A stretch of 58,112 nucleotides of DNA, taken from contig CALUWU010000151.1 of the NCBI GenBank assembly GCA_944324555.1, positions 1 to 58,112 of the forward strand. The letters run 5' to 3'. The position numbers were made by a program, and so were the translations under genes. Positions within the stretch are counted from its first letter, which is position 1. Each line of letters starts with the position of its first letter. Below, piece after piece: positions 32,989-41,462 of the stretch. Source of the DNA: an uncultured Desulfovibrio sp. Lineage in GTDB: Bacteria; Desulfobacterota; Desulfovibrionia; Desulfovibrionales; Desulfovibrionaceae. The notes under the pieces were generated by a model. The model worked only from the letters and a program-made list of their open reading frames with translations, searched no databases and had not been told where the DNA came from.

Positions 32989-35076
32989 ATGGCATCATCC
33001 ATCGTCTATTCCCTCTGCGGCATGTGCGGCGCCCGCTGCCCCGTGGAAATCCACTGCGAAGACGGCAAGCCCCGCTGGATTTGCGGCAACCGCCATCTTG
33101 GCCCCGGCGCCGCCCTCTGTCCTCGCGGCGCCGCCGGGCTCGGCCTCTACGCCGACGACGAACGTCCCGGAACGCCGCTCATCCGCGCGGGGGAGCGGGG
33201 CGAAGGGCGCTGGCGCGCCGCCGGCTGGGACGAGGCGCTGGACTACGCAGCGGCCCGCCTGCGCGCGGTCATGGAAAAATACGGCGCGCGCAGCTTGCTC
33301 TTCTCGGAGCGGCCCGGCCCCTGTTCGGACATGAGCAAGGCCTTTCTGCGCGGGCTTGGCTCTCCCAACTACAGCACGCACGACGCCACCTGCGCCCATA
33401 ACGTCAATCAGGCCGCCTACACCCTGACCGGCTACGGGCGCGGCGCCTGGAACTACGATTACAGGAATTGCCGCCATATCGTCGTTCAGGGCCGCAACCT
33501 GCTGGAGGCGCTCAAGGTCGGCGAAGTCAATCAGGTTCTGGACGCCCTGTCCGCGGGCTGCCGCCTGACATGTCTGGACGTGCGCCCCACCGTTACCGGC
33601 GCGCGCGCAAGCCAGACCATCCGCCTGCGTCCCGGCACGGATCTGGCCTTTAACCTCGGCGTGCTGCACACCCTCATTGCCGAAAAGCTCTATGACGCCG
33701 CCTACGCGGAACGCCACATCAAGGATCTTGACGCGCTGATAGCCTTCACGCGTCCCTATGACGCCGCATGGGCCGCCAGAGAATGCGACGTCGATGCGGA
33801 AACCATTGTCGGTCTGGCACGGCAGCTCGCGGAAGCGGCGCCGTCCGTGATCTGGCACGGCGGCTGGATGAGCGCCCGCTATGCCCAGTCCTTCATGACC
33901 TGCCGCACGGCCTACCTGATCGACGCTCTTCTCGGCGCGTTCGGCAGCAGGGGCGGCCTGCTGCTGAACGCGGGAGCCGAAGACGCCGGACGCCGGGGAC
34001 TGCGTTCCCTTGCCGCGCTCTATCCCGCGCCCTCGGAACGGCGCGCCGACGGCGTCGGCTGGAAGGAGCCGCCGTTCGCGCCCGATTCCAGCCTGCTGCA
34101 CAAGTCCTTTCAGGCCGCGGCGACAGGCTCGCCCTATCCCCTCAAGGCCTATATCGCGCTGCGGCACGATCCCCTGAGCGCCCTGCCCGATCCTCAAAGC
34201 CAGAAAGCCCTCCTCTCGCATTTCGACTTTCTGCTCTCGCTGACCTTTTCCTGGTCGGACACGGCCTGGTTCAGCGACGTCATCCTGCCCATGTCGACCT
34301 TTGTGGAACGCGGATCTCCGCTCCAGCTCAAAAAGGGCGCGCGACCGACCATTCTCATGCGAAGCCCCGCCGCCGCGCCGCGACTCGATACCCGCCCGGA
34401 CTGGTGGATTCTCGGCCAGCTCGCCGGACGCCTGGGACTGCCCGAACTGGTTTTCGACACGCAGGAAGATCTCTGGCGCTTTCAGCTCGAAGGCACGGGC
34501 CTTTCGACGGAAGATTTTCAGTACGGCGCGGCGCGTCTGAGCGAAACGCCCATCCTGCCCGGACCGCGTTTCAAGACGCCCTCCGGCAGAATCGAAGTAA
34601 TCTTTGAGCCGTGGGAAAAGGCCGGCTTCCCCTCGCTCGTCCCCTACGCGGCGCCGGAGCGACCCGGCCCGGACGCCTTTCGCCTTGTCGTCGGGCGGCA
34701 TGCCTGCCACACGCACTCGCATACCCAGAACAATCCGCTGCTGCACCCGAGGCTTCCCGTCAACGAGGCCTGGATCGCCCCGGAACGCGGGCGCGCGCTG
34801 GGCCTTCGCGACGGCGACGCGGCCGTCATGCAGGCCGCCTCCGGTTACAACGGACGCATCCGGGTCCGCCTCGTGGGGGGCGTGCATCCCGAGGCGCTGT
34901 TCATGCTGCACGGCTTCGGTCATACGCTGCCGGTCGAAAGCCGGGCCCGGGGAGAAGGACTGGCGGATCACCTTTTCATGAGCGGCGGCCTCGACAAGGA
35001 GGACGAACTCGCCCATGCGCTGGCCCTGCAAACGCACTTTGTGCGCCTCGTTCCCTGCCCGGACGAAGAGGCATGA
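32989..35076 (+). CDS. Molybdopterin oxidoreductase, thiosulfate/polysulfide reductase-like catalytic subunit
   Basis: 695-aa member of the DMSO-reductase superfamily. [4Fe-4S] motif Cys10, Cys13, Cys17, Cys44; putative Mo/W ligand Cys135 in STHDATCAHNVN, the PhsA/PsrA-type cysteine; later QLKKGARPTILMRSPAA, TPSGRIEVIFEPWEKAG and the C-terminal MGD-binding part RHACHTHSHTQNNPLL. There is no Tat signal: the protein starts MASSIVYSLCGMC, so it should be cytoplasmic. ATG has AGGAGA just upstream. It pairs with the Fe-S protein 93 nt downstream; no NrfD/PsrC membrane subunit is present. True substrate (thiosulfate, polysulfide, other) is undecided. Confidence 0.88.
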   Translation: MASSIVYSLCGMCGARCPVEIHCEDGKPRWICGNRHLGPGAALCPRGAAGLGLYADDERPGTPLIRAGERGEGRWRAAGWDEALDYAAARLRAVMEKYGARSLLFSERPGPCSDMSKAFLRGLGSPNYSTHDATCAHNVNQAAYTLTGYGRGAWNYDYRNCRHIVVQGRNLLEALKVGEVNQVLDALSAGCRLTCLDVRPTVTGARASQTIRLRPGTDLAFNLGVLHTLIAEKLYDAAYAERHIKDLDALIAFTRPYDAAWAARECDVDAETIVGLARQLAEAAPSVIWHGGWMSARYAQSFMTCRTAYLIDALLGAFGSRGGLLLNAGAEDAGRRGLRSLAALYPAPSERRADGVGWKEPPFAPDSSLLHKSFQAAATGSPYPLKAYIALRHDPLSALPDPQSQKALLSHFDFLLSLTFSWSDTAWFSDVILPMSTFVERGSPLQLKKGARPTILMRSPAAAPRLDTRPDWWILGQLAGRLGLPELVFDTQEDLWRFQLEGTGLSTEDFQYGAARLSETPILPGPRFKTPSGRIEVIFEPWEKAGFPSLVPYAAPERPGPDAFRLVVGRHACHTHSHTQNNPLLHPRLPVNEAWIAPERGRALGLRDGDAAVMQAASGYNGRIRVRLVGGVHPEALFMLHGFGHTLPVESRARGEGLADHLFMSGGLDKEDELAHALALQTHFVRLVPCPDEEA

Positions 35077-35169
35077 GCAAAAGCGCCATTTTTCCCGGCC
35101 CCCCGGAACGCGCCGGAATTTTCGCGGGCAGCGCCCGAATCTGACAAACGCAGCCGAAGGAAGACTGCC

Positions 35170-35661
35170 ATGACGCCTCTGAGCATTGTGTTCGACGAAA
35201 ACCGCTGCATCGGCTGCAAGGCCTGCGAAGTTCATTGCAGCCAGTGGAACGGTCTGCCCATGTCCCTGTGCCGCCTTCTGGGAGGATCGCCGCGGCAGGA
35301 GCCGGATGGCATGCGGCTTGCGGCAAACCTCCTGCGCTGCGCTCACTGTCTCAAGCCCCAGTGCCTGAAGGCCTGCGGCCGGGGCGCCATGCAGCGCGAC
35401 GAGGATGGCGTCGTACATATCGGCGCAGCCCGCTGCGACGGTTGCGGCGACTGCCTCCGGGCCTGCCCCTATCAAGCCCTGCGCCGACATCCGGTCACGG
35501 GCAAGATGCACAAGTGCGATCTCTGCGCCGGGCGCCGCCGCGCCGGCGAAGAACCCGCCTGCGTGGCGGGCTGTCTGACCCGCGCCCTGCGCCTGAGTAA
35601 TACCGAGGACGACTATCGCCGCACGATCAAAAGCATTGCCCTCTGCCGCAGACAGCTTTAG
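35170..35661 (+). CDS. 4x[4Fe-4S] ferredoxin-type electron-transfer subunit (PhsB/PsrB-like)
   Basis: 163-aa protein with four cysteine groups: Cys13/16/19/23 (RCIGCKACEVHC), LLRCAHCLKPQCLKACG, ARCDGCGDCLRACPY and HKCDLC...CVAGC, the DmsB/PsrB/PhsB arrangement. It would pass electrons to the molybdopterin subunit encoded just upstream. RBS AAGGAAG precedes the ATG. Stop TAG (35659-35661) lies exactly at the start of a partial module A repeat. No signal peptide. Confidence 0.92.
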   Translation: MTPLSIVFDENRCIGCKACEVHCSQWNGLPMSLCRLLGGSPRQEPDGMRLAANLLRCAHCLKPQCLKACGRGAMQRDEDGVVHIGAARCDGCGDCLRACPYQALRRHPVTGKMHKCDLCAGRRRAGEEPACVAGCLTRALRLSNTEDDYRRTIKSIALCRRQL

Positions 35662-35712
35662 ATCACTTTCAGTTTGAAACGCGCTGCGTTTCAAACCATA
35701 ACGCCTGATACA
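35660..35712 (-). repeat. Partial module A repeat (end hairpin only)
   Basis: AGATCACTTTCAGTTTGAAACGC-GCT-GCGTTTCAAACCATAACGCCTGATA matches the inverted end of module A, including the perfect GTTTGAAACGC/GCGTTTCAAAC hairpin, which here directly follows the Fe-S gene stop and may serve as its terminator. Confidence 0.7.
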
Positions 35713-35744
35713 TACGCGCGGAAAGGCCCCGCATCGCGCGAACG

Positions 35745-35785
35745 AAAAAGGCGTCCGATTCCGCATTTTCTTGGAATCGGACGCC
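35745..35785 (-). terminator. Strong Rho-independent terminator (ribF side)
   Basis: Perfect 13-bp stem GGCGTCCGATTCC / GGAATCGGACGCC with a 10-nt loop, followed on the minus strand by TTTTTCG. On the plus strand the tail CTCTTTTC is weaker, so it is mainly a minus-strand terminator. Confidence 0.88.
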
Positions 35786-35955
35786 CTCTTTTCGTTTGTA
35801 AGCGCCGAGTAGGGGGACAGGATAAATCCGTATTCTGGGGGGAAGCCCCTCAGCGCCGCTGTCGATGCTCGTAGCTTCCTTCGTCGCAACGGGCACGGCC
35901 TGCGGCCACCCTCCGAGAGGCCCCAGCCTGATGAAAGAGCTTGTAACGTTGCGTT
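35745..35955 (-). ncRNA. Putative structured small RNA downstream of ribF
   Basis: Between the ribF stop and the strong terminator lie about 165 nt with no open frame of merit but many local hairpins on the minus strand: CCTC-TCG-GAGG, GGGTGGCC...GGCCGTGCCC, CAGC-GGC-GCTG, CTGAGGGGCTTCCCCCCAG, GGATTTATCC. Bases 35858-35928 share a block with the loop of the module B repeat at 56837-56927 (20 identical bases GGCCGCAGGCCGTGCCCGTT plus GGCTGGGGCC and GCATCGACAGC in the same order). It is either an independent small RNA or a structured ribF 3' end derived from the repeat. 6S RNA, RNase P and tmRNA were considered, but their hallmarks were not found. Confidence 0.4.
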
Positions 35956-35963
35956 GACAGGCC

Positions 35964-36902
35964 CTAGGCCGGAGAGTTCGCCAGAATTTCGCTTGCCTGC
36001 ACCGCATCCCGCTCTATCTGATCCGCCAGTTCCCTGGGGCCGGGGAAACGCCTTTCCCTGCGAATCTGCAACACGAAATGAACGCGCAGCCGCTTGCCGT
36101 ACAGATCCGTATCTTCCGGCGTCTCAAGCAGATGGCTTTCCACGCCAATCTCCCTTTCACCAAAGGTCGGATTGGAGCCGATATTGGTAACGGCGGGGAA
36201 GAGCTTGCCGTCAACCTCGACTCTGGAAGCATAGACGCCCGGCGCGGGCAGCAGCGTTTCCGGCATGGCGATATTGGCCGTGGGGAAACCAAGGCCGGAG
36301 CCGCGACCGTCGCCGTGCACGACCTCGCCCTCGCAGAAATGGCAGCGCCCGAGCATGCGCGCCGCCGAATCCACGCCGCCCTGCTCCACAAAATGGCGGA
36401 TGCGGCTGGAGCTGACCACGCTGCCGCCTTCCGTGACCGGCGCGAGCTGTTCCACCGTATAACCGTAGGCGCGCCCAAGCCCCTGAAGAACGCAGGGCTG
36501 GCCCGCGCGGCCCTTGCCCAGCGAAAAATCGTGCCCGACGATCAGGCGACGCATGGAAATGGGGGCCAGATACTGCTTGATGAAGTCCTCGGGAGAAAGG
36601 GCCGCCACAAGGCGATTGAAGGGGATTTCCCAGATAAAATCAGGCTGCAAGGCCCGAAGGGCGTCCAGGCGGGTCGCGCGCGTCATCAGCGGCACATGCT
36701 CCTTGCCCAGCACCAGGCGCGGATGAGGCCAGAACGAAACCACCACGCAGGGCATTCCCACCTTGCGGGCAAACTCCAGCGCATGACTGATGAGGGCCTG
36801 ATGCCCCTTGTGCACGCCGTCAAAATTGCCGATGGTGACGCAGCAGCCGCGTGCGGGGTCGATATTCGGCATCTGTTCCGTCGAGGAATCCGTCTGTTTC
36901 AT
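35964..36902 (-). CDS. ribF: Bifunctional riboflavin kinase / FAD synthetase
   Basis: 312 aa. Converts riboflavin to FMN and then FAD. N-terminal nucleotidyltransferase half: VTIGNFDGVHKGHQALI (HxGH-type motif), VVVSFWPHPRLVLG, MRRLIVGHDFSLGKGRAG, VVSSSRIRHF. C-terminal kinase half: GRCHFCEGEVVHGDGRGSGLGFPTANI, PAVTNIGSNPTF and ESHLLE. ATG at 36902 starts the natural family N-terminus; the ribosome-binding match (GGTAGAG) is distant. A putative structured RNA and strong terminator follow. Confidence 0.96.
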   Translation of the reverse strand: MKQTDSSTEQMPNIDPARGCCVTIGNFDGVHKGHQALISHALEFARKVGMPCVVVSFWPHPRLVLGKEHVPLMTRATRLDALRALQPDFIWEIPFNRLVAALSPEDFIKQYLAPISMRRLIVGHDFSLGKGRAGQPCVLQGLGRAYGYTVEQLAPVTEGGSVVSSSRIRHFVEQGGVDSAARMLGRCHFCEGEVVHGDGRGSGLGFPTANIAMPETLLPAPGVYASRVEVDGKLFPAVTNIGSNPTFGEREIGVESHLLETPEDTDLYGKRLRVHFVLQIRRERRFPGPRELADQIERDAVQASEILANSPA

Positions 36903-37021
36903 AATTATGACTCTACCTGCTGAAAAATGCCCGTTGTTTCCCATGAAACGCACTGGCGAACACGGCGGGTCAGACCCGCGCCATTCCACGTTCGAGCCGA
37001 CGCCCGACCGGAAAAATTCGT

Positions 37022-37073
37022 TTAGGGCGCTTTGCCTTTTTCAAGGGCAAAACGCGAGGCGGCGGGCCGCCCC
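37022..37073 (+). repeat. Partial module A repeat
   Basis: TTTAGGGCGCTTTGCCTTTTTCAAGGGCAAAACGC-GAGGCGG matches the beginning of module A. It is followed by an AT-rich palindrome (TTTTTCTATTT / AAATAGAAAAA, about 37077-37106). No gene is seen in 36903-37270. Confidence 0.6.
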
Positions 37074-37168
37074 TGATTTTTCTATTTTTCAAATAAATAG
37101 AAAAATACAAGCTACATAACCTTTGAAAGGCGCTTGCCGCATGGCCTGCGTCCCCTTTGAAAAAGCGC

Positions 37169-37262
37169 GTTGGGGGAAGGATGGGGGGTCCGGGGGGAAG
37201 GAAACACCCCTTGCGCGCTAGCCAAGGGGGTTTCCTTCCCCCCGGAAGAACGATTTCGTGTT
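37169..37262. repeat. Variant module B inverted repeat
   Basis: Head TTGGGGGAAGGATGGGGGG resembles the module B head. It is followed by a hairpin CCGGGGGGAAGGAAACACCCCTTG / CCAAGGGGGTTTCCTTCCCCCCGG with a CGCGCTAG loop. It lies directly after the stop of the 161-aa gene at 37271 (minus strand). Confidence 0.65.
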
Positions 37263-37270
37263 AACTCGCC

Positions 37271-37756
37271 TCAGATAAGACGATCAAAAATCAGGCGATA
37301 GATGGAGCGAATGTGCAGCGCCAGCTTGAGACTGACGCCCATGCGCTTTTCCTCATCGTAGCCGGATTCAACGACCAGCGGTTCGGCCAGACAACGGAAG
37401 TCCTGGGAGGAGGTTTCGCGCAACTCCGCCCAGTATTCTCCGGCCCGACGCACGACATCCTGCGCGGCCCTGTCCCGGGATCGCTTCATGTACTCGCGAC
37501 AAAAGGCGGAGAACATGTCGTCGGCCCGATCCGGAAAGGAAGACCCCAGCGCCAGACGCCACAGGGCCATATAGAGCGCGCGAAATTCCGCGGCCATCCT
37601 GCGACGGCGCGAGAACTGAAAGCGCCCGAGCCCCAGAATGGCCATCTCCTCAAAAAAATCCATATCGTTCAGGAGCGCGCGGAAATTCTCCCGAGCCTGG
37701 CGCTCGTACGTCTCCTCGTCGTTCGGTACGACAGCCGCGCCGCAAACCTCTTGCAT
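37271..37756 (-). CDS. 161-aa protein of unknown function
   Basis: Soluble, mostly helical, charged protein (MQEVCGAAVVPNDEETYERQARENF...), with FRALLNDMDFFEEMAILGLGRFQFSRRRRMAAEFRALYMALW in the first half. No recognised domain, signal peptide or membrane segment. Start supported by GGAG about 9 nt upstream. It lies about 130 nt after the helicase gene on the same strand. Balanced codon use argues that it is real. Confidence 0.65.
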   Translation of the reverse strand: MQEVCGAAVVPNDEETYERQARENFRALLNDMDFFEEMAILGLGRFQFSRRRRMAAEFRALYMALWRLALGSSFPDRADDMFSAFCREYMKRSRDRAAQDVVRRAGEYWAELRETSSQDFRCLAEPLVVESGYDEEKRMGVSLKLALHIRSIYRLIFDRLI

Positions 37757-37884
37757 CCCTCTCTGCTCCTTGTCGTCGCGCTCTGCCGCCCCGAAGACGG
37801 CGCATCCTCCCTGACAGGATGCCGCGGCCGCGCCGCGAAAGTGCGTCCGACCCTCGCTCTCCTTCCGCCCCGCGAGGCGGAGAG

Positions 37885-39567
37885 CTATTCCTCCGTTACG
37901 GGCGCGTTTTGCGCGCCGCTTTCGCCCGCGGGCCGCCGCGACCGGCGCCGACGGCGCCTGCTTCCCGAGGAGCGCTCCTTTTCATCGGTTTCGGCGGCCT
38001 GCCCGGCGTCCGCCCCGACGTCGGGTTCCTTTTCCGCCGCGGTCTCCCGGCGGCCGCTCCGCCGCCGTCCGCGACCGCTCCGGCCGCGCTCGCCGCGCGC
38101 CCGGGAGCCGCCGCTCTCGTTCCCGGCGTCCGGGAAACGGCTCTCGTTCAGGCTCTGCTGATGGCAGGCGTCCAGCAGCATGGCCAGAAGCATGGCGTCG
38201 TCATCGTCCGCCGCCGCTTCTCCCGCCGCTTCCCGTTCTCCCTGCGGCAGCCCGGCCAGCGTGCGCGCGAGGGGAATATAACGGGCGATGCGCACCCTTT
38301 CCAGACCGTTCATCGCGCGGAACCGGGACTCCAGAATCGTCACCAGACGCTGCCCGACGGCGGAGGCCACGTCCGCTTCGGACGGCGCCGGAAGCTCGCG
38401 CAGGGCAATGCGATAATGCGCGGCGATGCGCTCAAGCTCCATGACCTGCATGACGTCGACCAGCGAAACGACCGTGCCGGCGGCCCCGGCGCGACCGGTG
38501 CGGCCCGCCCGGTGAATGTAGCTTTCATGATCTTCCGGCGGTTCGTACAGGAAGACGTGCGACAGCTCGGGAATGTCGATGCCGCGCGCGGCGACGTCCG
38601 TGGCGACCAGATATTGCAGGCGGCCCTGCCGGATCTTGTCCAGCACAGCCTCGCGCCTGCTCTGACTCAAATCGGCCGAAAGCTCGTCGGCATTATAGCC
38701 GAAGCCCTTCAGCACGTCCGCGACGTAATGCACGTTCGCCTTGGTATTGCAGAAAATGACGGCCGAGGCGGGGTGTTCCGTCTCCAGCAGGCGCACCAGC
38801 ACGCGATCCTTCTCCATGGGCTTGGCGCGGCAGAAAAGATGCTGCACCTCGGCCACGTGCACTTCCTTCTGCGAAAGGGAAAGCATGTCGGGGTTGGCCA
38901 TGAATTCGCCCGCCAGCTTGAGAACGTGCGGCGGGTAGGTCGCGGAAAAGAGGCAGGTATGAATCCGGCGCCGCGGCAGATAGCGCTGCACTTCCTTCAT
39001 GTCGGGATAGAAGCCGATGGACAGCATGCGATCCGCCTCGTCGAAGATCAGCACGCGCAGGGCCTCGAAATCCAGAGTACGGCGCAGAAGGTGATCCAGC
39101 ACGCGCCCCGGCGTCCCCACCACCACCTGCGCGCCCTCGCGCAGGGCGTCCATCTGTTTCCTGTAGCCGACGCCGCCGTAGACGGCCACGGTACGCAGGC
39201 CCGTGTCCGCGAAGAGCGTCGCCGCCTCGTGCTCCACCTGCACGGCCAGCTCGCGCGTCGGCGCGAGCACCAGCGCCTGCGGCGCGCGGACCTCGGGATC
39301 AAGATGCGGCAGCAGCGGCAGCAGGTAGCAGCCCGTCTTGCCGCTGCCCGTGCGCGACTGCACCATGATATCCCGCCCGGCCAGCAGATAGGGCAGGGCA
39401 AGGGACTGCACCGGCATCAGACGCGTCCAGCCGGCGCGCGCGCACGCCGCGCGCAGCGCTTCCGGCACGTCGTTCAGCTCCACGCGCGGGAGGGCGTTTT
39501 CGGGCTCGCTGATGGAAAGATGGGAAAGATCAGTGGAGGCAATGGGATCGTTGTGTTCCTGAGACAT
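37885..39567 (-). CDS. DEAD-box ATP-dependent RNA helicase
   Basis: 560 aa. All helicase motifs are present in order: Q-motif region GWTRLMPVQSLALPYLLAGRDI, SRTGSGKT (Walker A), APTRELA, GTPGRVLDHL, FDEADRML (DEAD), SAT, VATDVAARGIDIPELSHV and YIHRAGRTGRAGAAG. A basic, Arg-rich disordered tail of about 90 residues (RGRRRSGRRE..., SRRRRRRSRRP) probably binds RNA, as in DeaD/RhlE proteins. Start ATG at 39567 has GGAG upstream; the frame extending to 39816 is leader. The promoter at 39833-39861 implies a leader of about 260 nt, a feature of cold-shock helicase genes. Confidence 0.94.
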   Translation of the reverse strand: MSQEHNDPIASTDLSHLSISEPENALPRVELNDVPEALRAACARAGWTRLMPVQSLALPYLLAGRDIMVQSRTGSGKTGCYLLPLLPHLDPEVRAPQALVLAPTRELAVQVEHEAATLFADTGLRTVAVYGGVGYRKQMDALREGAQVVVGTPGRVLDHLLRRTLDFEALRVLIFDEADRMLSIGFYPDMKEVQRYLPRRRIHTCLFSATYPPHVLKLAGEFMANPDMLSLSQKEVHVAEVQHLFCRAKPMEKDRVLVRLLETEHPASAVIFCNTKANVHYVADVLKGFGYNADELSADLSQSRREAVLDKIRQGRLQYLVATDVAARGIDIPELSHVFLYEPPEDHESYIHRAGRTGRAGAAGTVVSLVDVMQVMELERIAAHYRIALRELPAPSEADVASAVGQRLVTILESRFRAMNGLERVRIARYIPLARTLAGLPQGEREAAGEAAADDDDAMLLAMLLDACHQQSLNESRFPDAGNESGGSRARGERGRSGRGRRRSGRRETAAEKEPDVGADAGQAAETDEKERSSGSRRRRRRSRRPAGESGAQNAPVTEE

Positions 39568-39832
39568 GAAAAATCCGCTCCGCCGGCAGGGCATGCCAGC
39601 GGGATCGCAAAAAGGTGAACCTCGTCCGTCCCGTTCCCGCGCGGGACTCCCGCCGGCGAATCGTCTCCGGCGCGAACGGCGACGACGGCTCCGGCGCGGC
39701 GGCCCTGGGGAAAGAAGCGGGAATGCGGACGACAAAAACAAGAATGCGGACGCCCGGCGCGACAAGAGGGCCGGGCGAAAAGCGCCCCGCCGGAGCGGCG
39801 CGCGCCGCAATTTCATACTTTATTCTAGACAA

Positions 39833-39861
39833 GTTTTAGCTGTTTCTCCCTCCCGTGTAAA
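39833..39861 (-). promoter_or_regulatory. Sigma70 promoter for the DEAD-box helicase gene
   Basis: TTTACA (39861-39856), 17-bp spacer, TAAAAC (39838-39833) on the minus strand. The leader 39568-39827 contains no convincing gene. The 420-nt gap 39568-39987 also serves hisI on the other strand; no clear hisI promoter was recognised. Confidence 0.55.
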
Positions 39862-39987
39862 GTCTTGTCCGCCGCCGGGAGGCCCGTCTTCCGCGCCTTG
39901 CGTTGACCGGACTTTGGCGCTAGGCTGCCTGAGCGTCCGCGTCGCATATGCCGGACGCCGACAGACTCTTTCATGCCGGAGGAACCC

Positions 39988-40392
39988 GTGGATCAGCTTC
40001 CCTTGCCCCCGTCGAGCTTTGCGCCCGACTTTTCCAAAGGTCTTGTGCCCGCCGTCGCGCAGGACGCCGTTACCGGAGAGGTGCTCATGCTCGCCTATAT
40101 GGACGAAAGCGCCTGGAACGCCACGCTGCGCACGGGCGAAGCCCATTACTGGAGCCGGAGCCGGCGGGAACTCTGGCATAAGGGCGGCACATCCGGCAAT
40201 GTGCAGAAGGTGCGGGCCGTGCGCCTCGACTGCGACGCCGACGCCGTGGTGCTGCTGATAGAGCAGAAGGGCGGCGCCGCCTGCCACACGGGACGCCGCT
40301 CCTGCTTTTTCCGCGAGTGGAAGGACGGCGAGGAACGCGTCTGTTCTCCCCAGATCTTCGATCCGGCGAACGTCTACGGCTCCGGCCGCTAG
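39988..40392 (+). CDS. hisI: Phosphoribosyl-AMP cyclohydrolase
   Basis: 134 aa. Third step of histidine synthesis: opens the ring of phosphoribosyl-AMP; needs Zn2+ and Mg2+. Hallmarks: [74 protein letters not shown] (the Cys and HTGxxSC zinc ligands). A GTG start at 39988 is chosen because GGAGGAACCC stands right before it; the ATG at 39973 lies upstream of that ribosome-binding site and has none of its own. The monofunctional form has no HisE domain attached. hisG follows 159 nt downstream. Confidence 0.93.
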   Translation: MDQLPLPPSSFAPDFSKGLVPAVAQDAVTGEVLMLAYMDESAWNATLRTGEAHYWSRSRRELWHKGGTSGNVQKVRAVRLDCDADAVVLLIEQKGGAACHTGRRSCFFREWKDGEERVCSPQIFDPANVYGSGR

Positions 40393-40551
40393 CCTCCGAA
40401 ACCGCGCGCCGTCGCGCGATTGCGACGCGTTCGTCGCGCCAGCGTCGCCGGGGCGCGCCATGATTGCCGGGAATCCCGGCCCGGCGGCCGCGCGCCGCCC
40501 TTTCCAGTCCACGTCCTGTTCCGCGACGGCGGAACATTAAGGAAAAGCATC

Positions 40552-41445
40552 ATGAACACAGACAGTCAGACCATTCTCAAGCTGGGCGTTCCCAAGGGTT
40601 CGCTGGAAGACGCCACCATCAATCTCTTTGAACGCGCGGGCTGGAAAATCCGCAAGCACACGCGCAACTACTTTCCCGACATCAACGATCCCGCCATCGC
40701 GGCTTCCCTGTGCCGCGTGCAGGAAATCGGCGGTTACATCGAAGAGGGCATTCTCGATCTCGGCATTGTCGGTCTGGACTGGCTCATGGAATGCGGCCTT
40801 GAGGACAAGGTCGTCCGCGTCGCGGATCTTGTCTACTCCAAGACGTCCAACCGTCCCTGCCGCTGGGTGCTGGCCGTGGCCGGGGACGCGCCCTACCAGA
40901 GCCCCCGCGATCTGGAGGGCAAGCGCATCGCGACCGAGCTCAAGGGTCTGACCAGCCGCTATTTCGAGCGTCTGGGCGTCAACGTCAATATCTTCTATTC
41001 CTGGGGCGCCACCGAGGCCAAGGTCGTGGAAGGGCTGGCCGACGGTATCGTCGAGGTGACCGAAACGGGCACGACCATCCGCGCCCACGGGCTGCGCATC
41101 ATTGACGAGGTCATGTGTTCCTATCCCGTGCTCATCGCCAACAAGGACGCCATGAACAACCCCGTCAAGCGCGCCAAGATAGAGCAGATTACCCTGCTGC
41201 TGGAAGGCGCGCTGCGCGCCGAAAGCCTTGTGGCCATCAAGATGAACGCGCCCGCCGACAATCTTGAAACCATTCTTTCCATGCTGCCCTCGCTCAACTC
41301 GCCCACGGTCTCTCCCCTTCAGGACGCCCGCTGGCTGTCCGTGGAAACGGTCGTCAACATCGACGTCGTGCGCGATCTGATTCCGCGCCTTCGCAAGGCG
41401 GGCGCGGAAGGCATCATTGAATACGCCCTGAACAAGGTCATCTAA
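40552..41445 (+). CDS. hisG: ATP phosphoribosyltransferase (long form)
   Basis: 297 aa. First and committed step of histidine synthesis. LKLGVPKGSLEDATINLFERAGW at the start, IEEGILDLGIVGLDWLMECG and ADGIVEVTETGTTIRAHGLRII (PRPP loop) are hallmarks. The length and the C-terminal domain from about residue 215 (LLLEGALRAESLVAIKMNAPADNLETIL...) indicate the HisZ-independent long form with its own histidine feedback domain. RBS AAGGAAA precedes the ATG. Confidence 0.96.
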   Translation: MNTDSQTILKLGVPKGSLEDATINLFERAGWKIRKHTRNYFPDINDPAIAASLCRVQEIGGYIEEGILDLGIVGLDWLMECGLEDKVVRVADLVYSKTSNRPCRWVLAVAGDAPYQSPRDLEGKRIATELKGLTSRYFERLGVNVNIFYSWGATEAKVVEGLADGIVEVTETGTTIRAHGLRIIDEVMCSYPVLIANKDAMNNPVKRAKIEQITLLLEGALRAESLVAIKMNAPADNLETILSMLPSLNSPTVSPLQDARWLSVETVVNIDVVRDLIPRLRKAGAEGIIEYALNKVI

Positions 41446-41462
41446 CCCAAGGATTCCCTCCC

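Noticed and set aside
35795-35955. RNase P RNA, 6S RNA or tmRNA next to ribF
   Set aside because: A CAGAATACGGATTTAT stretch looks a little like an RNase P 3' end, but the conserved GAGGAAAGTCC core and about 200 nt are missing. 6S closing helix and tmRNA tRNA-like end are also absent. Kept only as an unnamed candidate.
39915-39950. Sigma54 promoter before hisI (TTGGCGCTAGGCTGCC)
   Set aside because: GG and GC elements are one base too close for the -24/-12 spacing.
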